Origin: Odiellus spinosus
Taxonomy: Eukaryota; Arthropoda; Arachnida; Opiliones; Phalangiidae
Direction: 5' to 3'
Length of the DNA stretch: 64,000 nt
Assembly: GCA_963920705.1 (NCBI GenBank)
Contig: OY987226.1
Location: 24,013,136-24,077,135 of the forward strand
In this document: piece by piece, positions 48,601 through 58,638 of the stretch
How positions within the stretch are numbered: position 1 is the stretch's first letter
Layout of the letters: each line of letters starts with the position of its first letter
Program-made: the position numbers and the translations under genes
The notes under the pieces: generated by a model
What the model was told of the DNA's origin: nothing
The model's input: only the letters and a program-made list of their open reading frames with translations
Database searches by the model: none

Positions 48601-51600
48601 AATTTCCAGTTTTTAAAATGAATCAATCGTTTTTCTTGAATAGCATCGCTTATATTAAAATATTTTAGAAGTAATTATACACGCTAGAATAAATTCGTTC
48701 AAATTTGCCAATGGTCGAGGCAGTCTTTTGAGATATAAATGTTAGAAAGAGGGGTAGCTCTCATTGGTTATTACGGGCAAGCACAGAGCATTTTCAGCCA
48801 ATGAAAATATTTCAGCAGAATTGTTTTAAATATGGGCTACTAGATGGCTCTGGGGTCTGATTCATTCGCCCCTTTTTTGGCGTATATATGTGGCCTGCTT
48901 GTTTTATTTATTCTTGGGTCTATTGACAATAGTTTGACACGATTTGAACCAGAAATGATAAGATAACAGGGGGTGCTGGGGAATAACATTAATTCCTTGA
49001 AATGACAAGAATGGGGAAACACTTTGTACGTAGTTCTCCTTTTAGACCTGTCCGGCTCAACGTCTGTCTTGCGTTTATTTTGACACCTTCCAAAGGGGAT
49101 AGGCAACCATAGAATCAGGCAAGCAAAGGGGGATGAAACATCGCCGTTGCTGTGCATGAGCTCATCATCCACCTTTATGTGTCTGATTCAGTGGGTTGCC
49201 TATCCCCTTTGGAGGGATCAAAATAAACGAAAGAGGTAAGCTGTGCCCTCAACATTAACTTCTAGGATTTCGAATATCTATGAAGGCTGAGGGAACGATA
49301 TTTGTTAAGATCTCACAAGAGAGGGGTGAGCGTATGAGGTAGAGTCCAAGTTCCAAGAGGTACCACTTGACATTTTAGATAATAAGTCTTTTTTTATTCA
49401 TTCTTGCCATTTCGTTTTCTAATTCAGTTAGTTGGCTTTGTAACAGCTCATATTAAAAAATCTATAGGGGACTCCCATGACTTTTATCACATGATCCTAG
49501 AACTAGAGCACCATCTATAGTCTAAAAAATTAACTTTTTATCACGTGATTAGTATAGTAAGAAATGGTAAGGGGGCTCTAAATCTGGCTGTGCCTACTCG
49601 TGAAAAATTCCTGACGGGGTTACTGGTTCAGTAGCGCCATCCACCACCAAGAAAGTTAACCTAAGCGGCGCTTGGTTTTAGGGGATTATGTCGCATATTA
49701 AAGTGAACTATTTGTGTCAGCAGTTACTTTATTAAGTAATTAAAAGTGTTCTGAAGAACATCGAAAGGCTGTCTAATGTTAGAATTTTGATTAGTACTTT
49801 TTGAGGTAAAATTTTTAATTTAATAATTGATAGTTAATAAACATGGAATCTGTAGCAAAAAAAAGCTCTTTCAAATGGTTAACGGTTTGTTCTTGTACGA
49901 TAATTCTGACGTTCGTTAAACCTTTTTATCTGAAGGCTATGTATTGAACACACATTGAAATTTCCATTTTCTTAAATCAATTAGTCTGTGGGGTCCTAAC
50001 ATTGTGCACCTACCATTTTGGAAATTGTTCTCACGATCATGAGGTCATTTTTTTCGACTCCCAATCTACAAACTCCTTCAAGGATTTGGACCACCCAAAC
50101 TTTAATTACAAATAATTGAGGGAAAAGTGTTCAAAGTTACCAGGTCTGACCATAGTTCAAATTATCTTCAAGAGTCAAAAAATTAAATATTCGTATCATT
50201 AATTAGATTCCAAATACTAAAAAGTGATTATTTCTCATTTAAAATAAATCGAATTTGTGTTGCCATTTGGAAATATGTTTTAAAACATTATTAAAAATTT
50301 ATATACCCATGACATAGATAAAATTACCATAATAGGAAAATAATTATAACAATTATTTTATAATAGTTATCATTGTGGAAATACTTAATCCAGAAAATCC
50401 TACCTTTAATATTAAACCTATCCTTACATGCGTCTCCAAAAGGTTGTACTCTAATGACTGATAGATTTTTTTATTAATAGTGTTCCGGGGTTATCTAATG
50501 AAATTTTAGCAATTTTATATTATTTTGAGCCTCGACCTAGTACGATACATTTGCATAGATTAACTCATGGCAGTTTAAATGTATAAAATGCAATTTATGG
50601 GGTGAAACATTTGTCTTCTCTTGATGGCCATGATACTTCATAATTAACTCTATCACATTTCATAAATCTTAGTAGAATGCCAAGTTCTTCTTTTATGGCT
50701 TGTTGTAGCAGGGCCGCATACGATTCTTCGTCATATATCGGCGCTACATTGTCCAAAATCAAATTTCTAAGAATTTTTATCTACTTTACCTCATTGGTAA
50801 ACTTTTGAACTAAGTTGATCAGCAGAAAGACGATACATATGGAGTTCGGAGACTGATATAGGAAAACGTATGATGGCTTTGAGTTCCAACCACAGTTGAA
50901 GCTAATGAATCTTTATTTTAAAAACAGCTTTTGGCACCTAGATATATTTAATTACATTAAAGTGGAGTGTTGAGCAGCTTATTGGTAGAAATGGGCTGGA
51001 GGTGTTATTTGATTTCGAACTGTGTTTGAAGAGCAGCACCTGGTCACTCTGTATCCATCAACTGGATTTCAGCTTGACTGCTCTGTGGAACCTTTTTGTA
51101 ACATTGCATGGAAAAGGATTATGTGATGGTACTGGCTGTACTGCAAAACGCTTGGTTGCTAGAGCTGCTCTTCAAGACACAGTTGAAATTCAAATAACTA
51201 TTGCACATTTTTAACAATGGGCTACTCAACACTTAATGTAAATAAATTTGTCTACGAATCAAAAAATGTTATTGAAACACATATAGATTAATTGTGAGAA
51301 AGATTCATTAGCTTCAACTGTGGTTGGAACTCGAAGCCATCATAAGTTCATTTCCTACATCAGTTTCCGAACTCCATATGTACCGTCTTTTTGCTGATCA
51401 ACTTAGAAAGTTAAAGCTTACAAATCAGATAAAGCTGATAAAAATTCACAAAAATTTGATTTTGGAGATATCCCTATAGGTGACAATGTAGCGCCGATAT
51501 ATGACACAGAATGGTATGTGGCCCTGCAACAACAAGCCTTAAAAGAAGAACTACCGCTGAGGTCAAAAACGTGGGGTATTTTCAAAATGCTATAATTCCA

Positions 51601-54600
51601 CAACCTATCAATATTTATCGCTCAAATCTACAATTGTGAATTATTTGGCCACAATTTAGTGTGCCTAAAATTTCATGATGATCGCCCGCCCCATGGTGGG
51701 GACCATTGTCTATTGACCCAAAAGCTAGTTATCTTGCGCGAATTTTCATAGTAATAGTAGTTAATTGCTATTCTATTACATGATTCGTTGTTGACCCTTT
51801 TACCGCGAGATATCCAACTAAACGGATTGTTAAGCCTACTTTCCGGGTAAGGTAAAAATTCCCTTAGTATTGGTTTGTAATATTTTTACTTGGGGATTAA
51901 TATTATTTAAGCATTACGGAATCTTCCTTTAATGAGGCTTTCAATCAGCATTGTTAAACAGCACTTGTTTCCCCTTGTGAGCCAAAATAATGTAATGAGC
52001 CGTTTAAGATAAGACACCGAAATAATAAAGTGCACTTACTAATTGTTCTTTAACCAAATAATTTACGTTATTTTAACTCTCTTACCTCCATCATTCATGC
52101 TCCCTGACATAACCCAAACTCATCTACCTTCTTACTTTGCAGGGCTCCCAGACCACCTATAATACCTATAATTACCTATATTTCTGAAGTGTTCCTATAA
52201 AAACCTATAATTTCACTTTTTAACCTATAATACCTATTTTTTTTGGGGAATTTGTTCAGTTTCGGTGACATAATTCGAAAGGAATGAACTATATAACTAT
52301 AAAAATGATACTTTTGCTTGAAAAAGTGCAAATGATTGCAAAAAACCAAGCTGTGGCAGAAAGGTTTCCTCTCCTAGGTCACAGGTAATTATTACTCAAT
52401 TTTTTTAGAGGTTAGGTAGACTGTCGAGAGGGGCGTGAGTAGCTAGTAGTGCCAAAGAAAGGCGGAGGGACAGGTCTAGAGGCTATATAACCTATATTGC
52501 ATTACATGTCAGAGAAACCTACCTATAAAACCCCTATTATTCGAAACTAAAAACCTATAAATAGTCCTATAAATTGATATTTTTGGACCTATAAATTACC
52601 TATATTTTTGGCTTTTAAAACCTATAATACCTATAATTTTTTCTGGGCTATGCGCTGGGAGCCCTGACTTTGTCAACTCCCTTTTCGCCTCGTCTTAAAC
52701 AAACGCCCCTGGCGGCTACAAGAGTAAAGTGAAAAATATCTGACATCTTGGCACGTGTACAGCCCAATTCTATCTTTCAACATCTCAGGTTTAACTAATC
52801 GGGTCTTGTTAGTAGTTATAGTATGTGTTAAAATTTCTTGAAACCAATGATTTAGGATAATTTTTAAGTTTACAATCTTACATTAGCAAAACAATTCAAC
52901 TCAAAAGAAGTCTACCTACCTATTGTGATCTTTAACTAAACTTTGAGAGGTTTTGAAAAGCTCTCTTAAACTCCTTTGGGTGATAATGAGCATTCTGATT
53001 TCGAATTAAAAATGGCATTTTTTCATAGTCGCTTTTTAAGTTCATTGCTTATTTCATTATAATGAAATGGAGTAAACATTTCCTAATGATTCAATAGTTT
53101 GTTAATATTCTTAATATTTATGATTTGTTGCATTTTCTCGTAGGAATTCAAACTGAAAGCTCATTTAGCTCGACACTGTGCAACAGTTCATGGAATGGCG
53201 ATTAGGTCAGGAAGCCCCCGTCCCATTGTTAAGACGCGGGCTGCCTTTTATCTCTGTAGCACCAGGTTAACAAGATTTGCTAGAAGAATCTGCAGGAATA
53301 TTCTGAAATCAAGAAGAGCAGCCAGAAACCCTTTCCAGGCTATAAATGTTGCTGCCATTAAGATAGAATGTAAGTGATCATTTTAGTCTATGTTAAACGG
53401 ACAATGTCTTCTTTCAATTGCCCACTTAATCAATTTCACATAAAATAATGACAAAAATCAGTTTTTAAATCAGCCTAAGTCTTATGAAAATGACTTTTAC
53501 AGGGTTCATACAAATTATTTGTGAGATTCCCTAAATTTTCCCATATTTCATATTTAACCTTAATCTACTCATATCTGCGAGCTATTGGCAATGTACACTT
53601 TTTTCTATGCGTGATTTGATACATTCTATCAATCAGAGCCATTAGTTTGCTCAGAATAAGAGAAAAAAAATCTTTATGGGAATATTTTCAGCTTTAAATA
53701 ATGATGATTAAAAGATCAATCTTTGATAAATATTTTCTTGATCTGCACCAAAATGTTTTATTTCCCAACATTTTCCTTGCATATTGAGCTCAGTTTTAAG
53801 TCCCCTGACTTTTTGGGCCCATTTTAAAATTCCCTGACTTCTCCAGGTTGTGTGCACACAGTGTTGTTCTGCAGTTAATAAGCATTTTTGTGAACATATC
53901 ACCTTGAACTTTGACAGTAGAGGATAGGAGTCAACAACATTAGAGGGGTATGGTATAGCTATTGATTAGAAGCAACTGCTAGGATCTAATCAGTTGGCAA
54001 TATCAGTGTGTGTTGTTCAGTCAGTCAGCCGGGAGTCTATGGCTTAGTTAACTTAATTTAAACTTACGAGTTTGTGTATATTTATTGCTTTATTTATCAA
54101 CCCACATAACAATAAGCTTAACAACTTGAATATGTTTGGAATTATTAATTGATATTTTTACAATGGTCTCTTATTTTATTGTATACACCATTCGTAGGTT
54201 AAATTTGTTAATCTAATTACAAACTTTTCCTTTTTATTAAAGGTCAAAATAAAATCATTGAAGGAGTAGTACCAAGCTTCCCGAAGCTTAGAGAGAGAGA
54301 AAGGGGTAGGATTGTGGATATATCACTACGTCTCGGGACACCGAGTCTGCCAAGTCCAGAATGGCTAGTGGCGACACCCAAAGATAAAATACCTCAACCT
54401 GAGAGACTAGCGTTTCCACCACCTCCAAGAGGCGAAGGTAAGATTCTTGCTAAAAAAATTCAATTCTAAATTGATTTTCATGGTTTTGAAATATTTACTC
54501 ACATAAAGAAGTTTGATTTTTACCAATAATTTATTATTTTCATCTTGGAGAAAGTGTATGTTTTCTTCCCTCTTACTCACTAAAGTTGCATTCACAAGCC

Positions 54601-57600
54601 CGAATATGTAGCTCATGCCTAGAGCTCAAGCTTAAACAGGAAACCACTTCTTGTGTGCTAGCTATACAATTTAGTTATATAGTTGTACGAGAATTAGGTT
54701 TAAAAATCAGTTTCTTCCTCGCGCTTTCATCTTTCATTTTTTCTATTTTTCGCACACTTGAGAATGCCCCTTAAGAACAAAAAACTGAGGGAAGTCTTAC
54801 ATGCTATAGAACCAACAAGGGAATTATTATAAAACCAACAAGATAATTATTATAGAACCAACAAAAGAATTATTATGCAAAAAACAAGGGAATTATTATA
54901 AAACCAAGAAGGAAATTGTTATAGAACCATCAAGGAACTTATTAAAGAAACAACAGTTAATTTTCGCACATTCTGTCATATGATACGGTTTCTTATTTTG
55001 GCATTTTAATTTTAGAATACAAGATTTTTACTAGTGTAAAAAAATTAAAAATACCATTGGGCCTTGGCAAAAAATTGTGACTGCATCACTTTGAACAAAA
55101 TGTTACCTGACAAGAAGTGATTTTTTTTATTGATTCCTTATCATTTAAAATTGGAAGAAAAATGGTTCTGGAGGGGTACACTTAGTGCCTCTAACAAAAG
55201 GGCATGGTTGAGTTGATGTGTGAGGACGTTTCTCTCCCTGAACTCCTGGCGTTTAAGTAGGACCCCTACAGACATGCCATTCCTTTTCATAGTAAAAAAA
55301 AAAAAAGCTAGGGTAGGAACTTCTAATTTGGTACACTTTTTGGATAGAGGTATGTTTGGAGAGCTAAAGGGCTGATAGCGAAAAAAATCAAGATTGTATC
55401 ATGAAGATTGATTCATCAATGCGACTTTTTAACCATCTACGACCAAAACATTTTTCACAGTTGCGGTTACAAAACTAGCCCTTGCGTATTCGAACTCGGT
55501 AATGGGGGAATATAACTTGGTTCCATGCATCTAACTTGGGAAACACACATTAAAACATATGAAAAACACAAAAGTGAAAGGATTATAGGGACTTGAAATA
55601 AAAGCTAAAAATTCTAATCAGAATTAGCGCAATAAACTGGCCTAGCAATGTAAAACCATAATAATATATGAACCTTGAATCGAGTGTCACCAATGGATTT
55701 CTTGGTCGAATTTACTGTTCTAAGGTGGAATTAGCACTCCAGTATTTGCGAGGTTATCGGCGATCTAAAAATTATCCATTGCTTTGGCATAGCACCCTTA
55801 TAGGAACTCTCATTTTAAAGGAAATCATCGATAACTTCGCAAATACTGGCTTGCATGCGTGCTAATTACAACTTTCCCCGCCTTAAATTCCCCTTACCGA
55901 AAAAAGTTAATCTGATCTATGAGGTCCTCAAGAACACTACAAAAATCTTGGGAAGTCTTTAAGACTACCCCAAGACTTCTGGACATAATGAAAGACTTCC
56001 CCAAGACTTCTAAAAACTAACTTTTTTTTTTTTTTTGGTAAGGGCTTGTGTCAAGGTGACACTCGTTTCTTGATTAGAGGTGCGGAAGTGGTTCCTTTCG
56101 CGAATTTGGGGAGTTTTCCATGTGTGATTTCGCTTGAGAGAGCCTTTATACGTAATTACCTTTGGCTATGAATTCTGGGCCAATTTCAGGTTTTGAGATG
56201 CACATTTTGTAGCCAAGAACCCAGACTTTCTGTACAAGTCTTTTACTTAAAGGTGGGATATTTCCCAAGTCAGTAAAACCTTATTTTCTGGGACCTAAAA
56301 GGAAATTTTCCTTAAAATTCCCTTTCAATTGATTAGTCAAATTTGGGGTGGGCTAATTAGTCTTATCTTCTCCGAATATTTTCTATACTGTCAAAGTTAT
56401 TTTTACAAATAGCCCGATATTCAGTCTACAAGCCCTACTAACCTTAATTTGAGCCAGTCAAACTAAAGTTATGAATTTTTAAAGAGAAGTGTTCCTAGTT
56501 AGAAGTTTACCAAGCTAGGAGGTCCTACCATATTAATCAATTTACTAACATCGAGAGTTTGAAATTTCAAACTATGTTTAAGTGGCACCCAGTTGCTCAT
56601 TTTCCAGAGACTCGTTAACAGTTATATTTCAAACTTCTCATGAAATATCACTGATAAACCTACTTTCTGAGTAAGTTAATTGATTTATAGCTTAATATTT
56701 ACTTAGTTAATAGTTTATTTACTAGTAGATTAGGCATATAGGCTGTAGAATAAATAAAAAATACCAGCAACTTATGCACAGTGTTGAAAATTTTGACCCA
56801 ATGTTTATTAAAATTAATTAAACTAAGCCATGCAGTGAAGGATGATAATAAATGTGGGACAACGCCACCAATGTGGAAAATTTTCTGTGATGAGTGTAAG
56901 CTGTTTGCATCCCCCTTGCTTATTCCCCATAGTAAAAACTTCAATAGAATCTAGATCCGCTCTCAAATAGTTAAATAATTTCGTGTATGTGGAGAGAAGA
57001 GATAGTTTTCCTTTTCTGTATTTCTGCTTTGCCGTGACTCTCCAGACTAGAAGAAGGATTACCTCATCAATTGGATATTTATTTGGCCTATGTATGTACG
57101 TGTTTTTAAGGAAGTGTTTTTTGCGGACAGCGTCAGAAAGCCTTGTCTTGTCCTATAATGTTTTATATATTTTCGATTTTATTTTGTCATTGTAAATCAA
57201 GAAATGGTTTTTGAATCATTTCACTATTAATCTAAGGAAATTTATGGGTTTGTAACAGAACAGGTGTTGAATTATTTTATTTGTCATTGATAAGTATAAA
57301 ACCGTTTCATTTCAAATTCTTGAGAGTTTTCTGTGATGGTGTCCATTAGACAAGTGAAGTAAAATTAATTCACTTACAGATGGGCAGTTTCTCTTCATGA
57401 GAACACCTGAAAAAGAAGAAACTAAGTTTTCAATCCACGGAACATTGGGGAGTGCATCGTCCTCCATTCTACGCAAGCGGAACTACGAACAGAGTGGTCT
57501 CTTGAGTGGATCGACTATAAATTTGGACCAAGAATTTACAATAGGTAAAAAAAAAAATATTTTAAAAAGAGGAATTTTTAAGTATTTACTATGCTTTTTC

Positions 57601-58602
57601 TCAGATTAAAATAATTTTTCTTCTAGCAGAAAACAATTAACATAATTTGTAGGACCCTGATTGCTTCTTGCTCCTAAAGAGCGTTTTATCGTAACTTAAA
57701 AATTAAATTTACCTTCTTAGGATCTACATTTCCCAAGCGGAGATTAATGTCAAGCAGCGTCATTAAATCCTCAGTTGGTGTAACGGCTCCTGACATTTAC
57801 AGTAATTTGGGAAGCTCTCTTCCTAGAGGTCCAAGCTCAACATTGTCTTCTGGCCTGGTTATTGCTCGACCAACAACTCCTGTAAATGGAAGGGCTAAAG
57901 TAGCGACGATCACTCGTATTGGAGGTAGAAAGCAAATGATTTCCTGGGTTGACGCTCCTGATGATGTCTACTTTGTGGCAACAGAAACAACTAGGTTTGT
58001 TTATCTATAGTTAGTGACGCTTACTGGGTAATATAATATAGTTAATTCTCCTTAGTTGAGTTTGTCTTGCATTAATAATTCTGCATATGCAACGATGGGA
58101 ATGCCTAATTCGAGGTTCCACAATTATTTCACAGAATGGAACGAGATTAAGCTTACTTCTTTGCAAACCAATTAGAAACAGTTTTAATTTTAGGTCCTGT
58201 ATGAACAAACCGTCTTAGAATTTTTTACTGACCTAAGAGCCACAAGAGGAGTACAGAGCATTTTTTTGTATATCCTGCTTTTCAAAGATGAAACCGCAAT
58301 TTTAGTTTATAGTTTTTATCTTGATTTATACTAACATTCAAAAGTTATTAAAAATAATAATAAAAATAAGAGGCTTGCTCTAAGTTACGATAATGCTTAA
58401 GTTCTGCCAGTAAGTAAAATATATATATTTTTGGTATCGATTGTTTTTGCAGAATTCTCAGTCTGTCTATAATGACACATTTCTAAATAAACAATTTCAA
58501 TATTTTATATTTTAAACTATTAAGAATAGAATTGACAAAAACAATATCAGGGTGACCACATTTCCTATATTTTCAATGTGTTCTATAAATTTGACTATTT
58601 TC

Positions 58603-58638
<36 letters not shown>

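Noticed and set aside
48840-49172. 110-codon minus frame
   Set aside because: Falls inside the repeated 1.1 kb element; the second copy at 62520 does not keep the frame, and no transposase motif is present.
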